A program made the position numbers and the translations under genes. Source: Cobetia marina (GTDB taxonomy: Bacteria; Pseudomonadota; Gammaproteobacteria; Pseudomonadales; Halomonadaceae). From it: a stretch of DNA of 64,000 nt. Where the stretch lies: contig NZ_CP017114.1 of NCBI RefSeq assembly GCF_001720485.1, positions 2,108,001-2,172,000 on the forward strand, given 5' to 3'. This document shows, one piece after another, positions 8,642 to 17,942 of the stretch (the first letter of the stretch is position 1; each line of letters opens with the position of its first letter). Under the pieces are notes generated by a model. It saw only the letters and a list, made by a program, of their open reading frames with translations, searched no databases and was not told the origin of the DNA.

Positions 8642-10024
8642 TCATGCCTGCCACTCACGACCAGAGGAGAGCGTGGCAAGCGTTGGGTCTTCAAGGGAGG
8701 AGGCCTGGCGGTCGTGAGTGTCTGATGAGGGGGCTCCCACGGTGCGTGATGCCCAAAGGGGAGCGTGCTCGCCGGACTGTCGCTCGCTGTGGCCGTCATC
8801 ACGCCCACCTTGCTGGCCATCGCCCCAGTGGAACTGAGCAGCGGAATCGTCCTCGCCACTGATGGTGACCTCTGACAGCGCATGACCCTGCGCATCCAGC
8901 GCCTGACGCAGGTCCGCCAGGGACGCTTCCACCGCGGCACGCACCTGCTGATGCGCGGCGACGAAGTGCGCGCTGGTCGTCTGCTCGCCAAGGCTCAGGT
9001 GAATGCTGAGCCTGCCGAGATCCGCCGGGTTGAGCGTCAGCTCCGCCTGGGGCGTTCGGCTCAGTTGCATGCGCACCACCTGGTCGCTCAGGGACTGCTG
9101 CCAGGCTTGGCTGCCGACACTGGGGGACACGCCGTGAAGAGTGCCTTGCAGCATGCCTTGCGGTGCCATGCCGGGGGCCGCGAGAGGCATGCCAGCCAGT
9201 GAGTGGCCACCGGAGGCGCTGCTGGCATCGCCCAGCATGCCGGAAAATAGCGCGACCTGATGGCTCGGCGACCCCGTCACGACACCTCCCTCGCCGGGGA
9301 GCGCGGTGAACGGTCCCGCCTCGCCCTGAGTCAGGCTTGCGGGAGTCAGCGCAGTGAGTGCACGGCTCACGGCGTCGGTTGATTTGCGGGACGACAGGGG
9401 CGGCGTGTCTGTCGGGGGAGACGTGGTGGGTGTGCCCGAGGCCTTGCCTGCCTCGCTCTTGATGTCACCGACCTTGCCGCTGCGCAGTGAGGTGAACCAG
9501 TCACTGCGCGGAAGAGGCGCCTGGGCCTGCTGCCCGTTGGCGCCCGCGAGCGCATCCGGCGTGGCGGAGCCGGAGGATGATCGGGCCTGATTCGTCATCT
9601 CCTGCAGGGCCTGCATGTGCTGTATCGCGCCATTGAGGTCCGAGGTGTCATCGGAGGGATGGCGGGGCTCGACCTCGTGACTGGCGGTGGCACCTGCAAG
9701 ATCTCGAGAGCTCTCGTCAGTCGTGGCGTCAGCGCTTGAATCAGCACTTGAGTCAGCACTTGAGTCAGCCTTGGCGGCGCGATCATCCTCGAGTGCTCGA
9801 GCTGACTCGTCGTTCGTTGCCTGCGCTCGCTGATGACGGGATTGCAGGCGAGCTTCCTGAGCCTGCTCCGCACTGCGCTTCTCCTCACTGCGAGCCTGCG
9901 CCAGATGCTGTTCGAAGTCCTGACCGGGGGGACTGACCCGGGCATCGCGCGGCTGGCTGTTTGAAAAGGCCATCGACGACGAGGAAGGCCCTGTCGTGGC
10001 CAGGATGCTGGGGCTATCGGTCAT
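8642..10024 (-). CDS. fliK: Flagellar hook-length control protein FliK
   Basis: Secreted molecular ruler that sets hook length and triggers the export switch to late substrates. 460 residues, low-complexity and Ala/Ser/Gln-rich, with the conserved C-terminal domain around residues 310-400 ('QMQLSRTPQAELTLNPADLGRLSIHLSLGE', 'RAAVEASLADLRQALDAQGH' described in parts) that binds the FlhB switch. Near residues 90-100 there is a (SSAD)3 tract from a 12-bp tandem repeat. It lies between fliJ and fliL as in enterobacteria. Confidence 0.93.
   Translation of the reverse strand: MTDSPSILATTGPSSSSMAFSNSQPRDARVSPPGQDFEQHLAQARSEEKRSAEQAQEARLQSRHQRAQATNDESARALEDDRAAKADSSADSSADSSADATTDESSRDLAGATASHEVEPRHPSDDTSDLNGAIQHMQALQEMTNQARSSSGSATPDALAGANGQQAQAPLPRSDWFTSLRSGKVGDIKSEAGKASGTPTTSPPTDTPPLSSRKSTDAVSRALTALTPASLTQGEAGPFTALPGEGGVVTGSPSHQVALFSGMLGDASSASGGHSLAGMPLAAPGMAPQGMLQGTLHGVSPSVGSQAWQQSLSDQVVRMQLSRTPQAELTLNPADLGRLSIHLSLGEQTTSAHFVAAHQQVRAAVEASLADLRQALDAQGHALSEVTISGEDDSAAQFHWGDGQQGGRDDGHSERQSGEHAPLWASRTVGAPSSDTHDRQASSLEDPTLATLSSGREWQA
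9729..9764. repeat. 12-bp tandem repeat inside fliK
   Basis: Three consecutive units (TCAGCGCTTGAA, then TCAGCACTTGAG twice) in frame, coding for repeated Ser-Ser-Ala-Asp. It keeps the reading frame, so copy-number change would lengthen or shorten the disordered ruler region. Confidence 0.8.
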
Positions 10025-10082
10025 GCAAGCTCTCCCTGATGCGCCGGAATACGCGCAGTGATCGTGCCGTCATTCACTACGC

Positions 10083-10532
10083 TCAGAGGCTGGCGTGGCG
10101 CCGCCAGGCCTGCATGGCCATCTCGTCACTGCGACGTTGCTCGCTTGCCCGAACTTCGCGACTGGTCTCCAGGGCGGCGCGTTCCGCCAAGCCCTGCCAG
10201 GCCGCGTGGGTGCGCTGCTCGCTGACCAGCCGTTGATGCCGGGCGGTCGTCTGCGACGTCTCCATCGCGACGCGCTGGCGGCACTGCGCAATGGCATTGT
10301 CCAGCGAGGCGATGAAGGTCTGGAAATTCTGCCAGCTGGCCGGGTCCAGACCCTGGGCCAGGCGCTGCTGCATCTGCTGGCGATAATCGAGTCGATACTG
10401 TTCCAGCGTCGCCAGCTGGCTGGCGGCGGAGTCCTGGCGCTGACGCTGCTGATTCAGCTGGCGTGCGGCACCATCACGGCGGCGTTCGCTCAACCGGGTC
10501 AAGGTGTCAAAGCGTGAAGTGGATAGGGTCAT
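10083..10532 (-). CDS. fliJ: Flagellar export protein FliJ
   Basis: Soluble coiled-coil stalk of the flagellar export ATPase, similar to the gamma subunit of F-type ATPase. The start is the ATG giving MTLSTSRFDTLTRLSERRRD; an open extension upstream has no matching features. The product is 149 residues, as expected, and almost entirely charged heptad-rich helix (Gln, Arg and Glu abundant). It lies between fliI and fliK. Confidence 0.92.
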   Translation of the reverse strand: MTLSTSRFDTLTRLSERRRDGAARQLNQQRQRQDSAASQLATLEQYRLDYRQQMQQRLAQGLDPASWQNFQTFIASLDNAIAQCRQRVAMETSQTTARHQRLVSEQRTHAAWQGLAERAALETSREVRASEQRRSDEMAMQAWRRHASL

Positions 10533-10587
10533 GCGTGACGTTCCCTCGTGATGGCGAAAGGCGCAGCGCTGACGCGACACAGCCGCG

Positions 10588-11946
10588 TCACTGCTGGGCC
10601 AGCAGCTGTTCCAGCATGTCAGTACTATCGGCAAGGCTGGCGCGTTGTGAAGTGGCCTGTTGCAGGAAATGCCCCATGGGCTCATGCAGGCGCACTGCGT
10701 TGTCCAGGGTCTTGTCGCTGCCCGGCTGGTAGGCCCCGATGGCGATGAGGTCCTGATTGCGCTGATAACTCGAGTACAGCTGCTTGAAGCGGCGGGCTCT
10801 GGTCAGCTGGCGCTCCGGCGCCACCGCGGACATCGCGCGGCTGATGGAGGCCTCGATATCGATGGCCGGGTAGTGCCCGCTCTCCGCGATGCGCCGCGAC
10901 AGCACGATATGACCATCGAGAATCGCGCGGGCACTGTCCGCGATCGGGTCCTGCTGATCATCGCCTTCGGTGAGAACGGTATAGAAGGCGGTGATGGACC
11001 CGCCGCCACGCCGGCCGTTGCCCGTGCGTTCCACCAGTGCCGGCAGCTTGGCGAACACGGAAGGGGGATAGCCCTTGGTGGCCGGTGGCTCACCGATGGC
11101 CAGGGCAATCTCGCGCTGCGCCATGGCGTAACGGGTCAGCGAATCCATGATCAGCAGCACGTCCCGGCCTTGATCGCGCAGGGATTCGGCGATGCGTGTC
11201 GCGTAGCTGGCTCCCTTTAGTCGATGCAGGGGGGTCATGTCAGCAGGGGTCGCGACCACCACCGCACGCTTGAGACCTTCTTCGCCGAGCGTGTGCTCGA
11301 TGAATTCCTGCACCTCGCGACCGCGCTCACCGATCAGGCCGACCACGATGACATCGGCATTGGTGAAGCGGGCCATCATCCCCAGCAGTACGCTCTTGCC
11401 GACCCCTGAGCCGGCAAACAGCCCCATACGCTGCCCGCGGCCAACGCTGAGCAGGGCATTGATGGCGCGAATCCCCACGTCCAGCGGCGTGTCGATGGGG
11501 GCGCGTTCGAGGGGATTGAGCGGCTGTCCCTCCAGGGGCGCATGACTGACGTCTTCCAGCGGCCCCAATCCATCCAGCGGTCGGCCGACGCCGTCCACGA
11601 CACGCCCCAGCAGAGCGTCACCGACCGGATAGCGACGTTCGCCGACATTGCCATGCCCCAGGGGAATGACCTTGGCACCCGGCGCCACGCCACTGAGCGG
11701 GTCGATGGGCATCAGGTAGAGGGTCTGGTCGGCGAAGCCCACCACCTCGGCTTCTGCCGGCGCCATGCCCGGCCCCAGTTCGATCAGGCAGCTGGCACCT
11801 ACCGGCAGCCGCAGGCCGACGGCTTCGAGTACCAGACCGGTGGCACGCACCAGTCGCCCGGTGGTGAGCTGGGGTTCCAGCGTCTCGACGCGCTGACGGA
11901 TGGCCTGCATGGCGCTGCGCCATTGCTGAGAGGCAGAATCGCTCAT
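10588..11946 (-). CDS. fliI: Flagellum-specific ATPase FliI
   Basis: Hexameric ATPase that powers early steps of flagellar protein export. Walker A '[15 protein letters not shown]' (about residues 168-182), Walker B '[13 protein letters not shown]' (about 260-272), and the '[11 protein letters not shown]' segment are clear. 452 residues is standard. Its start overlaps the fliH stop by 4 bp, consistent with coupled synthesis of the FliH2-FliI complex. Confidence 0.97.
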   Translation of the reverse strand: MSDSASQQWRSAMQAIRQRVETLEPQLTTGRLVRATGLVLEAVGLRLPVGASCLIELGPGMAPAEAEVVGFADQTLYLMPIDPLSGVAPGAKVIPLGHGNVGERRYPVGDALLGRVVDGVGRPLDGLGPLEDVSHAPLEGQPLNPLERAPIDTPLDVGIRAINALLSVGRGQRMGLFAGSGVGKSVLLGMMARFTNADVIVVGLIGERGREVQEFIEHTLGEEGLKRAVVVATPADMTPLHRLKGASYATRIAESLRDQGRDVLLIMDSLTRYAMAQREIALAIGEPPATKGYPPSVFAKLPALVERTGNGRRGGGSITAFYTVLTEGDDQQDPIADSARAILDGHIVLSRRIAESGHYPAIDIEASISRAMSAVAPERQLTRARRFKQLYSSYQRNQDLIAIGAYQPGSDKTLDNAVRLHEPMGHFLQQATSQRASLADSTDMLEQLLAQQ

Positions 11947-12842
11947 GAGGGCAGACGCCCGAGGGTGTCAGACGACAGCGATGACGCCGCCGGCGCTGCC
12001 GGTGATGGCGCGAAGGCGTTCTCGGGGGGCTCTTGCAGCGAAGGCTCCAGGTGCAGGATACGTGCGCCTGCCGTGGTGACATCCGTGGGGGCCGCGCGTT
12101 GGCGCAGCTGGCGTGACAGCAGTGCCAGTCGGCTTTCCAGACTGGCATCGTGACAGCCGCTGTCCGCCTCGGCACGACAGCCACCGACGCTGAGGCTGGT
12201 ATCCGACAGACATTGCCAGCCCAGGCGGGCAAGTTCGGCGCCTATCGCCTGCTCGACCCGCGGCAGATCCGCCGGATTCAGATAGAGGCGAGGGCGCCCG
12301 AGCAGCGGTGGATCCGCGGCCAGCAGGCTGCGGACGCTCTCGACGACATGCTCGGGGTGCGCGCGGAACGCCTCTCTGGCCAGATGCCGACCGACACTGA
12401 CGGCGAGGGCCGCCAGCTCATCGCCGATCTGCTCCTCGAGGCAGGTCAATGACTGTTGCAGGTGATGGACAAGCGGCGTGACCTGAGCCATCTGCTCGGC
12501 CAGCGCCTGTCGAGCGGTTTTGTCCTGCTGCTCGGCCTTCTCCTGCGCTTGCTGGCGTGCGCGCTCCAGCCCGGCTTGATAGCCGGCCGCTTCACCGGCG
12601 GCGTAGCCTGCTTCATGGGCGGCCTGTTCGAGTTGGCGGCGCTGCGCTTCCAGCGTGGCACGTGCCCGTTGCGTCATGCGTCTGAGCAGCTCCGCATCAG
12701 GAGAAGTGCCTGACCCCGTCTGTCTCGTGCTTGCCTGGCGCGAGCCGGTGGCGTCTGGCCGCGCTTCCAGCGCCGTGTCCAGCGACTCGAGTTCCAGCGG
12801 CTGCCAGCCGTCATCTGCGCTGCTGGTGAGGTGATCAGACAT
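11943..12842 (-). CDS. fliH: Flagellar assembly protein FliH
   Basis: Regulator of the FliI ATPase that links it to the C ring. About 299 residues from the ATG that overlaps the fliG stop (an in-frame GTG 12 bases upstream is possible). It shows the family's long central helix with GxxxG-like repeats ('[30 protein letters not shown]' in parts, about residues 85-115) and the C-terminal domain with '[13 protein letters not shown]' and '[11 protein letters not shown]'-like sequence. It lies between fliG and fliI. Confidence 0.92.
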   Translation of the reverse strand: MSDHLTSSADDGWQPLELESLDTALEARPDATGSRQASTRQTGSGTSPDAELLRRMTQRARATLEAQRRQLEQAAHEAGYAAGEAAGYQAGLERARQQAQEKAEQQDKTARQALAEQMAQVTPLVHHLQQSLTCLEEQIGDELAALAVSVGRHLAREAFRAHPEHVVESVRSLLAADPPLLGRPRLYLNPADLPRVEQAIGAELARLGWQCLSDTSLSVGGCRAEADSGCHDASLESRLALLSRQLRQRAAPTDVTTAGARILHLEPSLQEPPENAFAPSPAAPAASSLSSDTLGRLPS

Positions 12843-13833
12843 AGGCGTCGCCACTCGAATTGATCACGATCTCGCCGCTGTCTGCCAGGCGACGGACGGT
12901 CTGCAGGATGCTCTTCTGCTCGCCCTCGACCTGGGTGACACGCACCGGGCCCCGCGCTTCCATGTCGTCCTTGAGCATCTCCGCGGCACGCTGCGACATG
13001 TTCTGCAGGAATTTCTGCAGTACCGCGTCGCCAGAGCCCTTGAGAGCGATCACCAGGGTGTCGTTGTCCACTTCCTTGAGCAGCAGCTGAATGGAGCGGT
13101 CCTCGAGATCGACCAGATTCTCGAACACGAACATCTCATCCACGATCTTCTGCGCCAGGGCTTCATCGTGGTGGCGTACCGCTTCCAGAGCCTGCTCTTC
13201 ATGCTGGCCGGGCATCAGGTTGAGAATCTCCGCCGCCGTACGGATACCGCCCATCTTGCTGCGCTTGAGGTTCTGGCCATCGAGCATGTTGGCCAGTACT
13301 TCGGTCAATTCCTGCAGGGCTGCCGGCTGGACGCCATTGAAGGTGGCAATCCTGAGCAGCACGTCGTTGCGCAGGGCTTCCGCGAACTGTTCGAGAATCT
13401 GTGAGGCCTGATGGCGCTCCAGATGCACCATGATGGTGGCGATGATCTGCGGATGCTCATCGCGGATCATCTCGGCGGCCAATGCCGGCTCCAGCAGATT
13501 GAGCGACTCGATGCCGTTGCTCTTGCCGGAACTTTCCAGAATGTCCTCGAGCAGGGAGCTGGCGCGATCCTGACCCAGCGCCTTGACCAGCACCGCGCGG
13601 ATATGGTCGCTGGAGAGCATGTTGACCGCGCTGAACTGCTCACTGTCAGCATGGAAATCCTCGAGGGTCTTGGCCATCTGCTGATGGGACACCTGAGGCA
13701 TGTGGGTCATGGTGGTGCTCAGTTTCTGGATCTCCTCGGTGGAGAGAAACTTGAAGACCTCGGCCGCGCTGTCTTCATCGAGGCTCATCAGCAGCGCGGC
13801 GCTGCGTTCCAGGTTGGACAGGGACTTACTCAT
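12835..13833 (-). CDS. fliG: Flagellar motor switch protein FliG
   Basis: Rotor protein of the C ring that meets the stator and binds FliF. 332 residues with the three FliG domains: N-terminal 'ERSAALLMSLDEDSAAEVFKFL', middle 'EHPQIIATIMVHLERHQASQIL' with the EHPQ motif, and C-terminal 'FVFENLVDLEDRSIQLLLKEVDN' carrying the charged torque residues. It overlaps fliF upstream and fliH downstream by 8 bp each. Confidence 0.97.
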   Translation of the reverse strand: MSKSLSNLERSAALLMSLDEDSAAEVFKFLSTEEIQKLSTTMTHMPQVSHQQMAKTLEDFHADSEQFSAVNMLSSDHIRAVLVKALGQDRASSLLEDILESSGKSNGIESLNLLEPALAAEMIRDEHPQIIATIMVHLERHQASQILEQFAEALRNDVLLRIATFNGVQPAALQELTEVLANMLDGQNLKRSKMGGIRTAAEILNLMPGQHEEQALEAVRHHDEALAQKIVDEMFVFENLVDLEDRSIQLLLKEVDNDTLVIALKGSGDAVLQKFLQNMSQRAAEMLKDDMEARGPVRVTQVEGEQKSILQTVRRLADSGEIVINSSGDAYV

Positions 13834-15583
13834 GGTGACTCATCCAGTTCTTGAGAATCATGGCGACCAGGCGAGGGTCCTCACGGGCCATGTCACGGGC
13901 ATCCTTGAGATTCTGCTGGTAAGTGCTGGGGCCACGGGAGGGCGGCTCCTGTCCCGAGGGAGCCGTCTGGCTGGCACCCGGCACAGCGACACTGGCCTCC
14001 ATGCCTGCGGCAGATAGGCCCTCTCCCATGGGCCCCGCCGGTTGCCCGATGGTCTGGTAGTCACTCTGCGGGCGTAGCAGAGGTGTCAGCAGCGGCCGCA
14101 GCAGCTTGCGATACAGAACCCAGGCGACGATCAGGATGATCAGGTAGCGGCCAAGTTCGATGGCCAGCGCCTGGAGTTCAGGGTTCTGCCACCATTCGGC
14201 AATGTCATCCGGCCTCACGTCGGCGCTGCCTGCCATCACGAAGGGCGCATTGATCACGCTGAGGCTGTCGCCGCGCTGCTCGCTGTAGCCCATGGCCTGA
14301 CGTACCAATGCCTTGATCTGCTCAAGCGCTTCGCTATCCAGCGGGCGGGAGGTGACATTGCCGTTGGCATCCGTCACGCCTCGGTGATTGACGACCACCG
14401 CCACCGACAGCTTTTCCAGTCGCCCCAGTCGCTCACGGGTATGACGCACGACCTTGTCCAGCTCGTAGTTGGTGATCGAGCTGTGCTGATAGTTGCCGCC
14501 CCTTTCCTCATCGGTTGCGTGGCTGGCGGCAGTGTCACCCTCATCTCCGGTGTCATCCGCGGTATTGATGGGCGAGGCGGCGGTACCCGGCGGCGTATTG
14601 GACAGCGCCCCGGGAATGCCGCCGATCATCGCCATGTCACCCGCGCCGGCATTGTTGAGCTGTGCACTGCGCACGGCGGCAGTGCCGGGGGTCTGATTGG
14701 GGCTGTAGTGTTCTTCCGTCTGCTCGGAATGCGAGAAGTCCAGCTGGGCGCTGACTTCGGCACGGAAGTTGTCGCGTCCCAGAATCGGGGTCAGCAATAC
14801 GTTGATGCGCGACTGGTAGCGTTGCTCCAGCGCCTGGGCATATTCCAGGGCGCTGCCATCGAGATTGAGCGTATCGCCGGCCGGGCGCGACAGCGGCTCG
14901 CCATTCTGGTCCACGACGGTGATGTCCTCGCTCACCAGGCCCTGCACGCTGCCTGCCACCAGATGCTGGATGGCCTGGATCTGGCGATCCTTGAGCTGTT
15001 GACCCCGATGCAGCTCGACCACCACGGAGGCTGTCGCCGGGCGTCGCTCACGCACGAAGACGGATTCCTCGGGCAGGGCGAGATGCACGCGCGCGCTGGC
15101 GACGGGTTCGAGACTTGCGATGGTGCGTGACAGCTCCCCCGACAGGGCGCGCTGATAATTGACGTGCTCGGTGAACTGGCTGATGCCGAAGGCCTGGGTG
15201 TCCATCAGCTCGAATCCGGTGCCGCCCTGACTCGGAAGGCCTTGCTGTGCCATGGACAGGCGCAGGCGATAGACCTGGTCTGCCGGCACTTCCAGGGTCG
15301 CGCCCTGATCACTGAGACGATAGGGCACGCCGGCCTGCTCGAGCTGCGTGACGATCTCGCCACCTTCATCGGCAGGCAGATCGCGGTACAGCACGCTCCA
15401 CTGTGGTTGGGTACCCCATAGCAGCAGCGCCACGATGACGGCCACGCAGAACGCCGCCGCCATGATCAAGGGCAGGCGTGGCAGTGACGCCAGACGGGTC
15501 TTGAGGTCATTGACGGTGTGGCTGCCGCTGCCCGCCGAGGGCTTGCTGGCCCCCTGGGGCGCTGACTGGCTGGGTGTACTCAT
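13826..15583 (-). CDS. fliF: Flagellar MS-ring protein FliF
   Basis: Forms the MS ring, the first structure of the basal body. 585 residues: N-terminal membrane helix (about 33-55), periplasmic ring-building motifs with 'LPADEGGEIVTQLEQAGVPYRL' and 'ALPEESVFVRERRPATASVVV' (shown in parts), a disordered Gly/Thr-rich loop, a second helix near residue 460-480 ('YLIILIVAWVLYRKLLRPLL'), and a C-terminal FliG-binding tail. First gene of the fliFGHIJK block and divergent from fliE. Confidence 0.97.
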   Translation of the reverse strand: MSTPSQSAPQGASKPSAGSGSHTVNDLKTRLASLPRLPLIMAAAFCVAVIVALLLWGTQPQWSVLYRDLPADEGGEIVTQLEQAGVPYRLSDQGATLEVPADQVYRLRLSMAQQGLPSQGGTGFELMDTQAFGISQFTEHVNYQRALSGELSRTIASLEPVASARVHLALPEESVFVRERRPATASVVVELHRGQQLKDRQIQAIQHLVAGSVQGLVSEDITVVDQNGEPLSRPAGDTLNLDGSALEYAQALEQRYQSRINVLLTPILGRDNFRAEVSAQLDFSHSEQTEEHYSPNQTPGTAAVRSAQLNNAGAGDMAMIGGIPGALSNTPPGTAASPINTADDTGDEGDTAASHATDEERGGNYQHSSITNYELDKVVRHTRERLGRLEKLSVAVVVNHRGVTDANGNVTSRPLDSEALEQIKALVRQAMGYSEQRGDSLSVINAPFVMAGSADVRPDDIAEWWQNPELQALAIELGRYLIILIVAWVLYRKLLRPLLTPLLRPQSDYQTIGQPAGPMGEGLSAAGMEASVAVPGASQTAPSGQEPPSRGPSTYQQNLKDARDMAREDPRLVAMILKNWMSHHE

Positions 15584-15832
15584 GCAGATGTCCGGTTAGC
15601 GCAAGATGACGGCGCCGTGGTCTGGGGTCGCAGCGGTGGTGCCTGCAGGCAGGAGAGTTGTGTCACCCTCTTGTCGCACGGTGCCCATTATCGAAGCTGT
15701 CGGGGTAACCAATCAGACGAATAGCGTGTCAAAAAGCGGGTATTAGCGACTTTCAGCTCTGCGTTTGGCTGATAGGCTGAGCTCCACTGAAAGCGGCAGA
15801 CGAATGGCGCGCGTTGAGACAGGAGAGGCGGG
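15584..15832. promoter_or_regulatory. Divergent fliF/fliE control region with FlhDC-like box
   Basis: No gene in this 249-bp gap. AATCAGACGAATAGCG (15711-15726) matches the FlhDC half-site consensus at 10 of 13 defined positions. After 11 bp, GGGTATTAGCGACTTT (15738-15753) is a weaker inverted half-site. In enterobacteria fliE and fliF are divergent class II operons controlled by FlhDC, so the position is right. No convincing sigma-28 or sigma-54 promoter was seen. Confidence 0.5.
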
Positions 15833-16192
15833 ATGGCAATCGAATCAGTTGGCGCGAGCGTGACGTCCGCGCTGTCACCCGCCATGAAGGACGGGGTGCA
15901 GCAACTTGAGCGCATGGCGGCTCAGGCCGCGGGGGGCAGCGGGCAGCCAGGCGAGATGATTGAGGCGTCGTCGGGTTTTGCCGGCATGCTCAAGGACTCG
16001 CTGTCGCGCGTCAGCCAGTCTCAGCAGGTCGCGGCGGGGCAGGCCAAGGCCTTCGAGCTGGGCAGTCCTGATGTCAGCCTCGATCAGGTCATGGTGGCAG
16101 GTCAGAAGGCCTCACTGGAATTCGAGATGACCGTGCAGGTACGCAACAAGTTGCTGAGTGCCTACAAGGAAATCATGAATATGGCGGTGTGA
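15833..16192 (+). CDS. fliE: Flagellar hook-basal body complex protein FliE
   Basis: MS ring-rod junction protein. 119 residues with the diagnostic C-terminus 'KASLEFEMTVQVRNKLLSAYKEIMNM' (residues about 90-118) and the preceding 'VSLDQVMVAGQ'. The ATG follows GGAGAGGCGGG. It is transcribed alone, away from fliF, with a strong terminator directly after it, as in E. coli. Confidence 0.96.
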   Translation: MAIESVGASVTSALSPAMKDGVQQLERMAAQAAGGSGQPGEMIEASSGFAGMLKDSLSRVSQSQQVAAGQAKAFELGSPDVSLDQVMVAGQKASLEFEMTVQVRNKLLSAYKEIMNMAV

Positions 16193-16212
16193 TTCCTGTC
16201 CGCATTCCAATG

Positions 16213-16246
16213 AAAAAGGGCAGACGCGATGCGTCTGCCCTTTTTT
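16213..16246 (+). terminator. Rho-independent terminator after fliE
   Basis: A 15-bp arm AAAAAGGGCAGACGC, a 3-base loop and its exact complement, ending in TTTTTT. It is 20 bp past the fliE stop. The A-run on the other side means it could also stop transcription arriving from fliC. Confidence 0.93.
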
Positions 16247-16266
16247 GTTTGCTGCTGCTGGATATC

Positions 16267-16356
16267 GCTGGCGGAGGTTGAAATGCAAGAGCACTATCAA
16301 AATGATCAATATTATCCGCCAGCAACCGGCCTGCCACTCTTGCTGAGTGACAGGCC
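16267..16356 (-). terminator. Inverted repeats downstream of fliC
   Basis: GGCCTG and CAGGCC (16328-16356), with an inner ACTC/GAGT pair, form a hairpin 22 bp after the fliC stop. Further on, GCTGGCGGA (16267-16275) pairs with TCCGCCAGC (16315-16323) around an AT-rich interior. Neither is followed by a T-run, so either could be a 3'-end structure rather than a simple terminator. Confidence 0.45.
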
Positions 16357-16378
16357 TCTGCAGCACGCAAGCCATAAA

Positions 16379-17524
16379 TCAGCCAAGCAGTGACAGCACG
16401 TTCTGCGGCACCTGGTTGGCCTGGGTCAGCATGGAAGTCCCCGCCTGCTGCAGAATCTGTGCAGTGGTCATGCTGGAGACTTCTTCCGCGTAATCGGCAT
16501 CCTGAATACGTGACTGGGCAGAGGCCAGGTTGGTTTCAGTCGTCGCCAGGTTGGTGATGGCAGAATCGAAACGGTTCTGCACGGCACCGAGGTCGGAACG
16601 CTGGCTGTCGATTTGCTTGAGAGCAGCATCGATTTGGGCCAGTGCTCCAGGTTGAGTGGTTACTGCTGTTCCAGCGACAGCAGAGCTCCAGTCAGCGCCA
16701 TCTGTGACAGTATAAAAATCCCCGTCTTCTGCTGTAGCACCGACTGTCGCTACGCCTGAATCATTTAGTGCCAATGTGGCATTTTCAGTATTACCATCTT
16801 CGTCTGTGTAGGTGATTGCCGACCAATTAGTACCATCACTCTTATCACCACCAGCATCTGCCAGAGCGATAAGATTCCCATCATCATCTTTTGCTGCATA
16901 CTGAGCAATAGTTCCATCTTCATCTTTAACTTCGTAGATTTCACCCAAAGTGCTATTGACTGCAACTGCTTCGCCCAGCTCAGGTTCTGCTTGTTGTGTA
17001 GGGTCAAAATTAGTGAGAGATAATGAGGCTACATCTGTTTGTTTCAGATCAATTGTAATTTTTTCGCCGTCATTGGCACCTACCTGAATTTCAAGACCTT
17101 GGTCTGCGGCAAGTACGTCAATACCATTGAAGCTTGTCTGCTCGGAGATACGATCAATCTCCTCAAGGCGCATGGTGATTTCATCTTGGATGGAGCTCAG
17201 GTCATCGGCATTGTTGGTGCCGTTCTGTGCCTGGACAGTCAGCTCACGGACTCGCTGCAGGTTATCGTTGACCTGATTCAAAGCACCTTCAGCGGTCTGG
17301 GCGACAGAGATGCCGTCGTTGGCGTTACGCTGTGCCTGGGACAGGCCGGTGATCTGGGAGTCCATGCGGTTGGCGATGGCCTGGCCGGCGGCGTCATCCT
17401 TGGCGCTGTTGATGCGCAGGCCGGAAGACAGACGTTCCATGGAGGTGTTCAGGGCGTTCTGGGACTGATTCAGGTTCTGCTGAGTCACCATGGAGAGGGT
17501 GTTGGTATTGATCACTGAAGCCAT
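16379..17524 (-). CDS. fliC: Flagellin
   Basis: Filament subunit, exported and polymerised outside the cell. The N-terminal D0/D1 region (about residues 1-145: 'SSGLRINSAKDDAAGQAIANR', 'RVRELTVQAQNGTNN') and the C-terminal D1/D0 region (about 295-381, ending 'NQVPQNVLSLLG') are well conserved. The central domain is short, acidic and Thr/Asp/Gly-rich. Its DNA is markedly poorer in GC than the two ends. 381 residues is compact for a flagellin. A sigma-28-type promoter precedes it. fliD and fliS are not in the window. Confidence 0.96.
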   Translation of the reverse strand: MASVINTNTLSMVTQQNLNQSQNALNTSMERLSSGLRINSAKDDAAGQAIANRMDSQITGLSQAQRNANDGISVAQTAEGALNQVNDNLQRVRELTVQAQNGTNNADDLSSIQDEITMRLEEIDRISEQTSFNGIDVLAADQGLEIQVGANDGEKITIDLKQTDVASLSLTNFDPTQQAEPELGEAVAVNSTLGEIYEVKDEDGTIAQYAAKDDDGNLIALADAGGDKSDGTNWSAITYTDEDGNTENATLALNDSGVATVGATAEDGDFYTVTDGADWSSAVAGTAVTTQPGALAQIDAALKQIDSQRSDLGAVQNRFDSAITNLATTETNLASAQSRIQDADYAEEVSSMTTAQILQQAGTSMLTQANQVPQNVLSLLG

Positions 17525-17595
17525 GTGTCACTTCCTGTCGTAATGGGGAGATAGATGGCGTGTCGCCAGTAACGACTCCTGTGCCGTTGCTTCAG

Positions 17596-17622
17596 TTATC
17601 GTCGCGGCGCGACAGAACTTTA
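17596..17622 (-). promoter_or_regulatory. Sigma-28 (FliA) type promoter for fliC
   Basis: Read on the minus strand: TAAAGTTC, an 11-bp spacer, then GACGATAA, against the consensus TAAAGTTT-N11-GCCGATAA. Only two positions differ. It lies about 70 bp before the flagellin start. The gene for sigma-28 itself is divergent on the other side. Confidence 0.88.
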
Positions 17623-17792
17623 GAAATTTTTTGCGGCCTTTTGATGTTGCTCGATCCGGCTGAGTTTCTGGCTCTGCCCGCGAGATGCTCGCGACATTCT
17701 GTCGACCTGCTGGCGGGGGCGTGTCTCGTCTTCCCTTTCTGTCTCTTCCTGTCTGCCTTGGTTTCCGCCTCCCCGAGACGGACTTGCGACGT

Positions 17793-17834
17793 AAGGCAGG
17801 AAAGCCGTCGCTGAGGGTAGCTATTCGAGCGAAT
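17793..17834. promoter_or_regulatory. FlhDC-box-like inverted half-sites upstream of fliA
   Basis: AAGGCAGGAAAGCCGT (17793-17808), a 10-bp spacer, then AGCTATTCGAGCGAAT (17819-17834), which resembles the inverted half-site CGYTATTTN3SCRTT. It lies about 110 bp before the fliA start. By-eye match; the left half is the weaker one. The rest of the fliC-fliA gap holds no gene I can support. Confidence 0.4.
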
Positions 17835-17942
17835 GGTTTGTGGCAGGGGCGCGACAATACGCTGGGAACAGGAGTCCCGAGGATGGGGGCATGACCCTGA
17901 GTCAAACCACCCCGAGGGATGCAAGCGAGGACCAGGACGCCG

